Part shown: positions 23,296 to 35,400 of the stretch, one piece after another
How the letters are laid out: each line of letters opens with the position of its first letter
How positions within the stretch are numbered: the first letter of the stretch is position 1
NCBI RefSeq assembly: GCF_037975245.1
Contig: NC_092567.1
Location: forward strand, 17,348,376 to 17,412,375
From: Apostichopus japonicus
Taxonomy: Eukaryota; Echinodermata; Holothuroidea; Aspidochirotida; Stichopodidae
Direction of reading: 5' to 3'
DNA length: 64,000 bases
The notes under the pieces: generated by a model
Database searches by the model: none
Seen by the model: the letters and a program-made list of their open reading frames with translations, nothing else
What the model was told of the DNA's origin: nothing
Translations under genes and position numbers: made by a program

Positions 23296-23548
23296 GTAGA
23301 GCGTTAGGGTCAGTGGTTAACGCCTGTGCCTTCCAATCATAACGGTCCCTGCTTCGAGTCATCCAAGATTAATGTATGTCGTCCAGTTACAGAGTTGTTG
23401 ATAATTGACAATTCATAATCATGGACGTTAAATATGAATGTAAGAGAATGACTTCGGTCAGCTTGCGGCTTTGATAAGCCAATGATGGCTTCTTCGCGAG
23501 TTCCTGCTTGCAGGAGGATCTAAAATACATACATATATACATACGTAC
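23296..23548 (+). mobile_element. tRNA-derived SINE, family A copy 1
   Basis: Head with A-box-like GTCAGTGGTTAACGCC and B-box-like TTCGAGTCAT. The body reads AGATTAATGTATGTCGTCCA and continues through TTGACAATTCATAATCA. The tail has a GGTCAGC...GCTTCG..AAGCC...GGCTT hairpin region and CCTGCTTGCAGG, then an ATAC microsatellite. Sister copies are at 33570-33848 and 46008-46172. Confidence 0.88.
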
Positions 23549-24239
23549 AAGACAATTGCTTGCCATTCCTAAATGACGTTATTTCGCTTTAAGACAGTTT
23601 CAGCGTAAAATTCCACAAACAAATTCATACCAACATATATGCTTGTGGTATTATACAACTGTTTATAATATATGGTTTTTTATTTTCAAATTGCTTTAAA
23701 GTTTAGGCGTGAATAAAATAGGGATTTAATTAACTTTTAAATAAGAATTAAGTGAAGTTAATATAGGCAATGAAATTGTGGTCAACAGAAGTGGTGCATT
23801 TTCATAACAGGCTATTGTCCGGGACGAAATGACAATGATTTAACTAAGAGTTTGGGTTTTTATTATTTTAAAGAAACGAGACACATTTCTCATAGAGGTC
23901 GGTTCTGTTAGAAACATTCAAAATCAGGGAGATCATAAACTAAAGGCGACTTCTGCGAAAATATACTCGATACGCACAGTGCGATAAGTTAATTCTGACT
24001 ATGTTTCTATACCGAAAACGTGGATATACTGGTTGAGGTATTCACAAATAAGCTATATATCCCACCATTCACCCCAAAAAATAGAAACGAATGATACGGG
24101 CACTTGTCGTGGATATTGGAACGCTACTCGTGAAACAATACGAACAAACCTACGCCATAGTAACTAAGGGTTTACACGATTGGGTCTTTTGTAATTGATC
24201 ATTTGAGCGCAGAGGAACAAAGGGCTATAACAGAAGGCG
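23549..24239. other. No recognised gene
   Basis: AT-rich, no motif. It may hold the decayed 5' continuation of the LINE that becomes recognisable at about 24250. Confidence 0.35.
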
Positions 24240-25378
24240 GCACCGAGGTTCTTCCAAAAACAAACATTGTGTGTCGTGCACACCACAAGGCAGTACCATC
24301 AGTTCAATCTTCTACATCTTGTACGTCGTAGACATCCCACAAACCACGAACAATATCAGCAGAATCTCTCTTTGCCATCTAGTCAACAAGCCATCATTCA
24401 CTGTCATCCGAAAAAAAAACACCTCCAAAACCACATAAACCGCCTGCAAGACTGGTGCAATGACTGGAGGATGGTACTCAACCTGCAAAAATCTCCATTA
24501 CTGTACATCGCCAGACACAACCGCTTCCGCCGCCACACATCACTCTCAACAACGTCACCATCCCCACCAAGACTAAACTGACATACCTGGGTCTCCTCAT
24601 CGACATCAAGCTGAACCTCAAAACACTGCCTGGAAATACAACAAAATATACGAAACAGAGTCCGATACCTCTACAGAATTGCAGACTCTCCGGATAGGCC
24701 TCGTACACCGCCTGAAGTCACCATCAAAATTTACAAAACGATGATGCAGCACCGGCCATCTCACAAATCACAGAAAACCAACTAGAAAAATTAGATACAA
24801 CACAAAGGAAAGCTTGCCGCATCGCCTACCACCTCGACCGCCAGATTTCTATACAGAAGACACCATTGATATAGCCCAACTACCAACAATAAGCCAACGA
24901 CTAAACACCCCCAGGGACAACTTCTTAGACAAATGTCAACGAGAAGGCCACCATCTACACCAATTCATCCAGAGTCAACTCCAACATCCAAAACTGCCGA
25001 ACACTCCTCTACATAGCATGCAAGATGAAATCTGGGACTAACAGATGACCCAACAACAGTAATAATGTTAACACAGCTACCACCATTTCCACACCGCCAG
25101 CTTCCGAAGCCTCCACAGGGACATATCGCGCCGTCACCAACATAGATGACGCCCAACCCATCAACATCCACCACCTCCAGAACACCTACTTAAGCTGCAA
25201 CAACTGACTCGGGCACCGTATTCAAACACGGTCCTTTCTCAGCTCTCAGCCTTGCCACGTCCTTACCCATCTTCAAAAATAAAATCAAAAAAATAAAATT
25301 TCTATTCTCTATTTTTCCGGCTAGGTTCCGGCCTAGCTAACTGAAGCGCCTGCGGGCGGAAACAGTTAAACGAGACAA
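24240..25378 (+). mobile_element. Decayed LINE (3' half of reverse transcriptase plus 3' tail)
   Basis: Broken frames keep clear reverse-transcriptase landmarks: PQGSTISSIFYILYVVDIP near 24285 (motif B), LQNHINRLQDWCNDWRMVLN near 24430, LTYLGLLIDIKLN near 24575, then RKACRIAYHL near 24810. The YADD block is lost and several frameshifts separate the segments, so it is dead. The domain pattern fits the Jockey/CR1/L2 group. The element is much more GC-rich than its surroundings. The 3' end carries two hairpins, GCTAGG..CCTAGC and CGCC-TGCG-GGCG, which resemble the SINE tails at 19060-19820. Confidence 0.82.
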
Positions 25379-26341
25379 ATTTAATTCATCATGCATGATG
25401 ACGCGATTGTTGGCAACCACAGATATACTGCAAAGTAGTTTGGTCTTAAAGGGACGGTGGATTTCAAACGGCAGACTATCAAATGGATGTGTAACACGGT
25501 CTGTTTGATGTTGATATCTCAAGAAATGCATGTATCCGCTTTACTCACACTGACTATACCCCCCCTCGCCCACCCGTTCCTCCGACCATCCACCCCCCCC
25601 CCTTTGGGAAGCCAACAAGGAAGGACATTGGGACTAGCGTTACAGTCAAATCGAGAACGATTTGAAAAGGAAGTACAAATTTCAACAGTTTCGACTTTTT
25701 GAGTGAAACGAAGCATAACGGTCTCGCACCACAATTAATTGTTCAATTGACTTACCCACTAAACTCGTCACTTTCAAGACCTGCCAAAGCATAGACAGAA
25801 GTTTTCAACTGGTATATCCTACCCACACATGATACCTGAGATCTTGGCCTATCGTGGCACTTACAAACTTCCATATCATGACCGTTTAGATTTTGAGCTA
25901 GAAGAGGAGCACGTTTAGCATACTGAACCCCCATCCTTCCATCTGCTCGCCCGGAGTAATATCAACATTTAACCAAAGATTTTCTAAAATGGTTTATATC
26001 ACCTTCGATCCTCCCTATTTCACACCATCTGTACTTTAAATTATACTCTTCCATATAAAGGCAGAACAAACAATGACAGTAACTGATAACATGCTTAAAC
26101 AAGCATTACCTAAGGTACTTTTACCTTTTTTCTCTTTCGATAGGATGAACACTACTCTAATTTTGGGTGGGGTACCCAATCCGATCTCGTTATAGTGTTA
26201 TGCGGTGCAATGCGGGGTAAAGCCTATGCCTCACAGCCCTGGTACCCATTCTCCCGCCCATCCTTCTTCTCCCTATTGGGTTGATTCTTTTGTGAAACGA
26301 ATTATTTTATTAAGTCCCTTTTTCTTGCCTCTATATATTAG
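25379..26341. other. Mostly featureless; one exon-like stretch
   Basis: Contains C-rich runs at 25558-25610. A minus-strand open stretch at 25756-25934 is listed separately. Otherwise nothing recognised. Confidence 0.35.
25756..25934 (-). CDS. Exon-like open stretch, unknown protein (speculative)
   Basis: About 60 codons are open on the minus strand from ATG at 25934. The frame runs MGVQYAKRAPLLAQNLNG through three cysteines to ...AGLESDEFSG, and the sequence then reads AGTGG followed by GTAAGT, a strong 5' splice site. I see no partner exon and no family match. It could be a real exon or chance. Confidence 0.18.
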
Positions 26342-26625
26342 AGAGCGTGGTGGCCAATTGGCTAAGGAGTCGGACTCGTGATCCAAGGATTGCTGGTTCG
26401 ATTCCTGCCTAGTTCATTACGTTGTGTCCTTGAGCAAGATGCTTTATCTCACTTGCCTCTCTCCACCTGTGAGGTAACTTGTCATTGGGCGCAGTATATA
26501 ACTGCTGCCGACTGGTAGGTTTGTCTCTGGGACAGGTTATCATTGACCAGGGGTAATATAACGTCTGTAAAGCGCTTTGAGACCTATCGCTGGTATAAAG
26601 CGCTATATAAAAGCAAATAGTATTA
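26342..26625 (+). mobile_element. tRNA-derived SINE with GCGCTTT tail (V-SINE-like)
   Basis: The tRNA-like head has an A-box (GTGGCCAATTGGCTAAGG) and a B-box (GGTTCGATTCC). The central part contains GTGTCCTTGAGCAAGATGCT, a block seen in V-SINE-type elements. The tail AAAGCGCTTTGAGACC ... TAAAGCGCTATATAAAAG resembles L2/CR1-type LINE 3' ends. It would be mobilised by such a LINE; none is intact in this window. Confidence 0.85.
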
Positions 26626-26763
26626 TATATTTGAGTTCAGGCTCAGTTTTCTGAAGTTCTCACTGACTTCAAATCTGGAAAAAAATAGAGGTAATGTAAC
26701 AAAACAGTTTGCAGACTACCCAATGCGAGAGAAAGTTGAAAGACCAAAAAAAAAATAACAATA

Positions 26764-26797
<34 letters not shown>

Positions 26798-27267
26798 TTT
26801 AAACACTTCCGTTTTTATTAACATTTTCATCGGGTGGACAGAAGAGAAAGTTTATTCATCTCATCAACATACGACTGTCTTTTAATGGATACCAATTTTC
26901 TATTACTTGCATTATTCAGTTGTTGCCACGAAAAATGAAATTCACATGAAAGCACGGATGTAATGTAAACCCTCATAACCGATTCATGTATATATAATCA
27001 TTTGATTTAAAACAAAATAAATAAATCGTTGAATATTCTGTAAACTTTCAAAGAAATTGTCAATATTTGAAGTATGAATTAGAGAAAGTGTGTGGAATTC
27101 ACAAAACGACACCTCATAAGTGGTTATTAACCAAAGCACAATAGCAGTTGAAAGCTGATATTTTTAGCCTACTTCCTTACGTTTATATCAAATATTGCTC
27201 GATAAGCAGAAGATTTCACATCTTGTGCAAGACAATCAATTGTTAGTACAAGCATAATGTTGTTGTA
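26626..27267. other. No gene; TA and T homopolymer tract
   Basis: A (TA)n followed by a T-run lies at about 26759-26801. Otherwise AT-rich and unremarkable. Confidence 0.45.
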
Positions 27268-27436
27268 ATTTCCAACATTTGTAGGGAGATTAATCTATGC
27301 GTTGGAGGTGAATATTTTTAATGTTATCTTTGTCAAACAAATCTAATGTTGTAAGCTCCAACATTTGTAGGGAGATTAATCTATGCGTTGGAGGTGAATA
27401 TTTTTAATGTTATCTTTGTCAAACAAATCTATTGTT
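27262..27436. repeat. Nearly perfect two-copy tandem duplication, 86-bp period
   Basis: CCAACATTTGTAGGGAG starts at 27272 and again at 27358, and both copies run identically through TCTATGCGTTGGAGGTGAAT to CAAACAAATCTA. The near identity means the duplication is recent. Confidence 0.93.
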
Positions 27437-28355
27437 CTCGTTTCAAATCATAAGTCACAATTATTCATTCAAGTATACTTTATATTAATCGTCTCAGTTA
27501 AGAGAAAAATTCATTTCAATAAAAATATGAATGAATTTGTCCATGTGTATGCAATCAGAGTCCTCTCAAAACAGCTGAATCAAATCAAAAGAGAGATTAA
27601 ATAAAAGAGAGTCTCTGACGTTTTGATCGTATCTGGTAAACTTCTCCAGAGCAATCTGAGAAAATCACTACACAAGCAAACAAATGTGCGTATGATAATC
27701 TATGTTTGGTAATTAAACCTGGATACTTTCGAATACTATCAAAGTCGTGTGCATAGAGCATTACACTCTGAAGTACACAAATGCAGTTTACGTCAACATG
27801 GGAGATATAAAGCTCTCGTGAATATGCATCTGTCGCTCATGAATATGCAATTTGTTAGAATCAATGATATATTAAGAATCATTCGGATACATCTAAGAAA
27901 CAGTTGAAGTTAGCATCTATTTATTTTTATCTTTTTCCTATAAAATTGCCTGCAATAAATAGTAAGAATTATTTAATATGAGGGAAGAAAAATTGGCTCT
28001 TAGTATAAAGCAATACTTAGCAAAAGGCATGAGGAATTGAGCTAAAACGGAATCTAACATTCCAGCAACACTACACAAAATAACTAGTTTGAAATAAGAT
28101 CTTAACCACATTTTTAGCAAGTTTAAATTCTTGCAGGTTGCTTCGGTGAGATCCGCACAAGGGTGAACAGGAAACCCATATATTGAGAACTAAGCCTTCG
28201 TTGAACCTCAATGACAAAATGTCAATGGTACAGACTGATGACAATAACAGAGCCTTGTAGTAACCACCATATATGGTTACTGAGTGCTGACCTTCTCAAA
28301 TGGCCTCAAACAGAGCTACTGAAGGAGGCAAACTAAAGGATGCTGATCATCCCAA
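27437..28355. other. No recognised gene
   Basis: AT-rich with short open frames. No motif or repeat that I can support. Confidence 0.4.
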
Positions 28356-28462
28356 GCCTAGTTTCTGGTACCATGGGTCAGCATTGACCGATGACCTACT
28401 GACACCAGCCTTGTATCTGGTACCAACGGTCAGCATTGACCAAGGACCTACTGACACAACGG
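28356..28462. repeat. Two-copy imperfect duplication, about 54-bp period
   Basis: The block TCTGGTACCA..GGTCAGCATTGACC..GACCTACTGACAC occurs twice in a row with scattered differences. Confidence 0.75.
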
Positions 28463-28729
28463 ACTCAACAGTTATGTAACAGGACTGTACAAATCAGGGA
28501 ATAACTTAATAAAAGGTTTCGAATTTTGTGTAGCATTTTCGAAGGCTCTAAATTTTGTCTCTTACAAAGTACTATGAGTTCTATCTACAAAGCTGTTATA
28601 CATATTTGCACTCTGCTGGTTCACTTCTTGCTCATGCACCGTATACTACATATTAAGCTACATTGAAAGATGCGTCCATGTGACATGACAGAAAGACAAG
28701 CCATCACGCTACGATAGCACCATAGCTTC

Positions 28730-29610
28730 ACTTCTGATATCACAGAAAATCAATAGCAAGGATTGATACTAGATGAATTCTATATTAACCCCGCACTACA
28801 TCACAGCAATTGTCACACACAATAAAATATATAAATGATACTTCAGAATGTTTGGGGTTTATCTGATAATGTAGAATATCACACACAATATGTACCAGTG
28901 ATACTAGGGAATAGTATAAGTTGTACCTGATATCACAGAATACTGCACACAATGAAAAGATGCATGTACAATAGAAACAAGAAATAGCTATATTTATATA
29001 TATAAGCAATGCAGTTATTTACTCATTTCACATCAAAGAATTCTCAAATGAAATAAAGACATTGGTGAACGTACAGAAAATTGCAGATCTAAATTTGATA
29101 CGTCAGCCTCACAGAATATCAAAGACTAGTTTCAAAAGTAACAGACTTATCTCAAAGACTTAAATCAAACACTGCAGAATAATTTAAGATACAAAAAACT
29201 GTACATGCATGTGTAATACAGTTTTGCAGGATACTGTATTGATACAACCATCTGACATCACAGCATATATCATATTGTATGTCATGATGATTTTGGTGAT
29301 AAAAGGGTAACTAAAGATATCACAAAACATCATATGTAACGAAGGTATTGCTAATAGCAAGAAAACACACATCCAACTGATATCACAGAATATCATATGT
29401 AATGAGGACATTGTTGATAGGAAACTACAGATCCATATCTGATATCACAGAATGTCATATGTAATGAGGATATTGTTGATAGTAAGGAAACTACAGATCC
29501 ACACTACAGATATCACAGATATCTACAGATATCACAGAATACCATACGTAATGAAAATATTGTTGATAGGAAACTACAGATCCCTCTGATATCACAGAAT
29601 ATATTATGCA
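28730..29610. repeat. Degenerate ~60-70 bp tandem array
   Basis: GATATCACAGAA or close variants recur about nine times (near 28735, 28929, 29319, 29390, 29442, 29530 and 29588 among others). They are followed by ATATCATATGTAATGAGG and GATAGTAAGGAAACTACAGA in the best-preserved units (29310-29600). Older units lie to the left. Confidence 0.78.
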
Positions 29611-32389
29611 ATAAAGTTTGTTCTGATTGGTGTTATTTAAGATGCATGGATCTAAATTATATGATTCCACTTTATATCTACTGAGACTGTTAGACCTACA
29701 ATGTAAGTTTCTCGTTGCAATCTTTAAATGTGCAACTAAGGCGTAGAAGCCCCCGCCTCACTCCCCCCCCCCCCCCCTCCAAGAAAAACACATTTCCCTC
29801 CCAGATTAATGATTGATTTAGGTCTTATTACCATAAATAAACAAAACTTGTAGTGTTTCAAACAGTTCTTGTAAAGCATAAAAAATACAAAGGTTGTGTA
29901 ATATGTCAAAATAAACTTCTTAGAGTCATTCAAATGCCAAAAGCAACAACCAAGCAGGGCATGCTTATGTCTGTTTAAAAATATATTTGATGTTAACTTT
30001 CATAACTGTTGGGGGTTTGACGATACAACAAAAGCAATGAGAAATCTGAGATTGCGAGAGAAGAAAATTAAACTACTTAAGCAATATACGACAAAAATAA
30101 AGCTAAAAGTGTGACAAATCAAGTTATAACATTTTGTTTAGCAAGTCGAGCATAATGCGAAAGTGGCAACCTTTAAAACACTAAACTGGTCGAAAACCAG
30201 AATCCCTAAAGAATGGTTTGTTCTTCCTGTCAATGAAAATGCAATACCATATTTTCCATTTTTTTTTTAAATATTTCAGGTAATATTAATGAAGAAAAAA
30301 TGATATATTTGTGTAGTGTCGAAAGCAGGTGCTGTGCTGTAAGAATGTAGTGTAAAACATAGCATAACAAAATTTGTAACTAATTTAGGTATTTCACTGT
30401 TGTAATTAAGTTGAAGCCTTTTGTACATGCAATTCCTATCAAAAATAATAATAAATCAACATTGTCGGTATTTGGCTGGGACAACGTGATTACATACTCG
30501 GACTTGGTGAACGTGAGAGCAGACCTCTGCCAATATTTACCCAAATGTGGGTTTTAATATTTTTCATTTTTGGAAGAGTCTACGTTACGTTACTAGGGGT
30601 CGCAACTTTTGAAGCAACTTCCGGACTGGCTAGGTAATTTGGTAGAGTACCTGATTTAATATTGTCCTTAGATTTATAAGTTTTTTTACGCTTCAAATGT
30701 GTTTGTAATTTCCCAGTCACTTTTCTGACACAAACCCAACCATCATCTTTGGTTTACGTGACAGAGATCTTTGTGAAAACAGCTACGGAAAATGTTGCTC
30801 CATTTTTTAATATTTTTATTTTAATATTTGCCATTTCTCCCTTTCGGATGAAACAGGATATGATCCGAACTTACGACAGAGATATTAATAGATAACGAAA
30901 TGACAAGACATACTCTTTGAGGCAAACTGGCAAAAAGAAATATCTTTTAAAGGAATTCATTCAAGATAATGAACACAGATACTTCCAGCATTGTGTTCTA
31001 CTGATGACCCACCCTCTGGGTAGGTCTGGCAAGTGAAGGTTTTAAATCGCTCTATATTGACACGTGAAAGGGGTTTCCGGGCAAGTTACACTTTCAGCCC
31101 ATGGGTCTGTTACTAGATTGTGCTTGTCGAAGGCCTTAAGTCTTAGGTTCCCTTATCGACATTCACAAACCTAAAAAGAAAGAATACTCAACCAAAATGC
31201 ACCACCTTCTTTAAACTGAAAATCAGTCCTGTAAGTATGATGGTAAAAGTGTGGACAAATTCAGAGCAAATTTCGGTACAATTTTCGATACAGTATTTCT
31301 GTTCTTTTTGTTGAGTCCTTGTCAAAGGTTTCTTCCCAGCAATGAAAAGAATTAAATGTCGGTGCTAAACATTGAAGCAGGTCAAAACCATGATGTGGCA
31401 TAAATAGAAGTAGAAAAATAGATGTGGAAACCAAAAAACAAAAATTGTAAGAGAATGAAAATAAACATGAAACAATTTTTCATCATTTATAAAAAAAATA
31501 TATAAAAAAAAGATCTTATAGTAGAATACTTTGCAGAGCCTACATAGTCTAACTTCTCAAACAAAGACATTTTATTATTTATAACCAGGGTTTTGGGGAT
31601 TTTTCTTGGCAAACTAGAACAGGTGCAATGTCGACACTATTATATCCAAAGATAAATGACTATGTAAAATATTACCAAATAAAGAGACTAAGAAGTTTTA
31701 TGAGCTGCTTTTAACTTCAAAGGTTTTTGATTTAAAAAAGGAAGGTCATGATATTAAAAAGTTCTCTGAGAGTATATGTTTTTTGTTTCCTTCTGATATT
31801 TACAACAGACCCACCCAGAAGGAACCACTACCTCCATCTACTAGTATCATGAAAGGTATTGGAGGGGAAGGGAGACTTGAATAATTCAATTCCTTTGCAC
31901 CGATAAACAGGAATGAGACTTAGAAGAGTGTGTACAATGTTGTGAAGTAATGATAGATAAGGTACTTTATAACCAACCGATATCTGCATTGCTTTTTGAT
32001 AAAAACAAAATATTGCTGTGCGACAGTTATTCCATATATTTACATTTTACACACGAGAACATAAATATTAAATTATCGAAGAGATCCACAGGTAAAAATT
32101 TGGTGCAGACTGTTTTAAATTAACAAGTTTTTCCGAATCTTTTCCCATCGCTTCTTGACATAACAAAAATAGATCCACTTAGAGAGAGCGCTGCTTTTTT
32201 ACATATATATACAAAGTGTTGAACTCACATCATCAGCAATAAATATACCCTGCTATGTACAGGGTTACCCTGTTTTGTGCAATGGATTTGACAATTAAAT
32301 AAAACTCCACACATATATATTTAGCCCTTATGATGACGACTTCATGATGATCTGATGAACGTGTGACCCAACCTCTGACCTCTGACAAA
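29611..32389. other. 3' flank and probable 3' UTR of BCAT
   Basis: No exon is recognised. On the minus strand a canonical AATAAA lies at 31571-31576, about 820 bases past the BCAT stop. It is the best poly(A) signal I noticed, but UTR length cannot be fixed without transcripts. C-runs at 29762-29777 and A/T-rich tracts occupy the rest. Confidence 0.35.
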
Positions 32390-32473
32390 TCAGCGAGCTT
32401 TTCTCCTGATACCTTCCTCTTCCTCGGCCAAATCTTCGATATCCACAGCCCAAGGACTCTTGATACGACCGTA
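32390..32473 (-). CDS. BCAT: BCAT coding exon 11 and stop
   Basis: Twenty-seven codons, [20 protein letters not shown] then GIRRKAR, and TGA at 32392-32390. Acceptor GAACAG. The YGR start continues the conserved DIQYG; the acidic then basic tail extends beyond vertebrate C termini. Confidence 0.94.
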   Translation of the reverse strand, partial: YGRIKSPWAVDIEDLAEEEEGIRRKAR

Positions 32474-35400
32474 CTGTTCAAAGAAATTAGACATTTTCAT
32501 TTTTTTTGGTTAACGATTTTTTTTTTTTTTTTTAATTAGAAGCACAAATTTGTAAAGATAATCACAGATGAATGTAAAATCTGAATCTTAAAAGAAGCCA
32601 CTGATGAAATTGAAATAAGCATTCAACCAGTCAGTGTATTAATATATTTTACAACTACACGGCTGTGGCTGTTACATCAGGTATGAATGTTACAAGTCAA
32701 AACATCTCTCTGTCTTTGTCCTTCTCCAGTTTATTCCATACCCCCTTCCCTTAATCCTCTTTTTGTCCTTTCACTGTTTATCTCCTACCTCTCCTCTTCC
32801 CCTGTTGGTTTCTTTCTTTCTTCTCTCCATCCCTTGTCTACCCCTTACATCTATCTCTTTGTGTTCACCATGCTCATCAACCTGTCTGTATTCTGTGCAT
32901 GTTTTTGTCCTTTCTGTTACTGTTACTTGTCATTCAGCCTTTGAAGAAGATCCTGCTAGGATCGAAACGTCAGGCCAACTTACTTTTACACAAGTCAACA
33001 ACATGACAAAGTAACCGCGACCATTCGAAGTCGGAATTGGCAGCCGGCACGAATAATTGAGTTGATGATTGAGAATAATTGAAAAGAGTTTCTAAAATGA
33101 TGTCAAGACTGGGAGCCCAACTGACCGGACTGCCGGGTTCTTTTTCTCTCAATTCTATCCATCACAAACATGGCCTTTAAGATATAAAGCATAATTTAAA
33201 CACTAATCCAGCTTTATCATGCTACATTCATAGGCAGCTGTTTGCATGCAGAGGCCCGACCTAGCTGTATGCGTGCACTTTATGCCACTTTCTGTTAGAT
33301 GAACTCCAGCTAAACAGTTGTCCTGTTTTTCCTTTCGACAAATACTTCTTGAAACCCAAGGAATGTGCAGCTAATTATAAATTGGCCTCAATGGTTAAGA
33401 GCATTTAACAGTGTCTGCCCTAATTCTTTTGGGAAAAGTGATAGGGCCTAGGTAAATGTGTCTAGTGATGTTTGATTCCATTTTTTTTTTTTAATTCAAA
33501 CATTCTTACAGACTTTAGTCAGGACCAGTACACATCTGGTGTGACAGTAATGTATCCCATCTAAACATGTCTGTTAGCTCAGCAGGAGTGTTAGCTCCTA
33601 GGAGTGTTAGCTCAGTGGTTAACGCCAGTGCCTTCCAACCATTAGGTCCCCAGTTCGAGTCACTCCAAGATTAATGTAGGTCGTCCAGTTACAGATTTGT
33701 TGACAATTGACAATTCATAATCACTGACCCTAAATATGAATCAAAGAGACTGACTTCGGTCAGCTTGCGGCTTCGATAAGCCAATGATGGCTTCTTCGCA
33801 AGTTCCTGCCTGCAGGAGGATCTAAAATACATACATACATACATACATGTGTACATTGTACTCCTCCCATCCATGAATCTGGTGACGACACGATACATAC
33901 GATACGTTATAACGATGGCAATGAATGCAGATGAAAACCCACCAATCACACATCACTGCCTCCGTCCAGGAATCACGATAAAACAGAAGGAATTGGAATA
34001 CCACTTACCTGGATATCATTCAACGTCTTCAGCAACCTGGAGGCTAATGGAGCCCCATCCTTCATGGTTGGTATCTCATACATTTCACCTTTGAACAGAA
34101 TTTGACCCACTGGACAGACGACACATGCGGTCCCAGCTCCAAAGACTTCTTTGACCTAAATAAAGATCAAAGTAGATTGATAACTTCAAATTATTCAATG
34201 TGCAGGGTACCATGCATGTACACTATAGGGATCTTATACCCGCAGGCAACCACTAAACCAAAATAGAGACATCAACAACCATGCTAGAAGACAATTCAGT
34301 ATACCCCCTTCCCAGTATGGGCAGTAGACCTACCCTGTTTTCCTTGAGACCCTCCAGTAACTCCTGCATCGTAAAAGATCTCTCTGTCACCTTAAATTCA
34401 CCCTGGAAAGAAAGAAAACAATGATGCAAATAATAATGAAGCAATATAGTTTTAAAGGGTCAGTGAAGCCTTACAGAACCTCACTTGAAACCTTATGTAT
34501 GTATGTGACACTTGAAACCATTGCTTGTTACTGGTATCTCTATCACTCTAGATTTGTGTCTCCTTTTAATACAGACATAAACCCTAATTAAAGATACAAA
34601 TATTCCCTAGAGTTAATAAGCAATGAAAAAGTTCCATTTACCCATTCTCTGACTAGTTCCAGGATGCTGATCCTGGTCACACCTGGCAAGATTGTTCCAT
34701 CCAAATCAGGTGTCACAAGTTCCATTTCTGCAAAACAGACAAAAGAAGGGAGAAACGTAAAGTGAATGGTTCTGTGTATGTTACATTTGCTGCACTTTGT
34801 AACAAAATAGTGCTAGTGCCCAGGAGGCGCGGGCATCCAAACTAACATTGAACACAGCGGCCCACAAACTTTGAGCGTCCGTACCAGTAGACGTCGAAAT
34901 GTCGTGAACAGTTTGAAGCAGTAGAGTAAACTAAACGTTGGAGTGCTTTCCAAGGAACACCTCACCACACCGGCTCAAGACAGGGAGAGAGATCGATGGG
35001 TGCCCTGGACTCCAGGGACCAGTACAAGGGCATAGAAACTGGAAGCCTCTCTTTTTGACGTCGATAGGGCCTCCCAGGCAGTCATGAAGTATGTCTCAGC
35101 CCTGCTGCTCTTTGCTGAACTACATAGTAGATCCTTTCAGCAGGCACATCCAGCAGGGATCTTGCGGTAGGATACTGCAGCCGCCATAGGGCTCCTTGGC
35201 CCCGTCCCGACCAGTTCCCGTAGGTGTCGGTGCGACGGTAACACCCAGGAACTTGGTAGTGTTGGACTCCCTAAACAGGTTGTCCAGCTTCACCACAGAT
35301 GGGTTCCATGACCTCCAGATCGTGGGGAACGTCCTCTTGGAGGCAAGTTTAACGTAAAGCTCTGGGTAGAGGCAAACAGGATTAAGTTCCTCAGGGAAGA

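Noticed and set aside
32233-32481. 82-codon minus-strand frame overlapping BCAT exon 11
   Set aside because: It is the shadow of the true last exon in another frame; the BCAT frame continues the conserved DIQYG motif and ends at TGA 32390.
32687-33014. Plus-strand frames rich in Ser, Pro and Leu
   Set aside because: Pyrimidine-rich intronic DNA antisense to BCAT gives such frames by composition alone.
33590-33670. tRNA gene call from A- and B-box-like sequence
   Set aside because: No complete cloverleaf; the sequence continues into a SINE body and hairpin tail. The same applies to the heads at 19455, 23296, 26342, 39590 and 46008.
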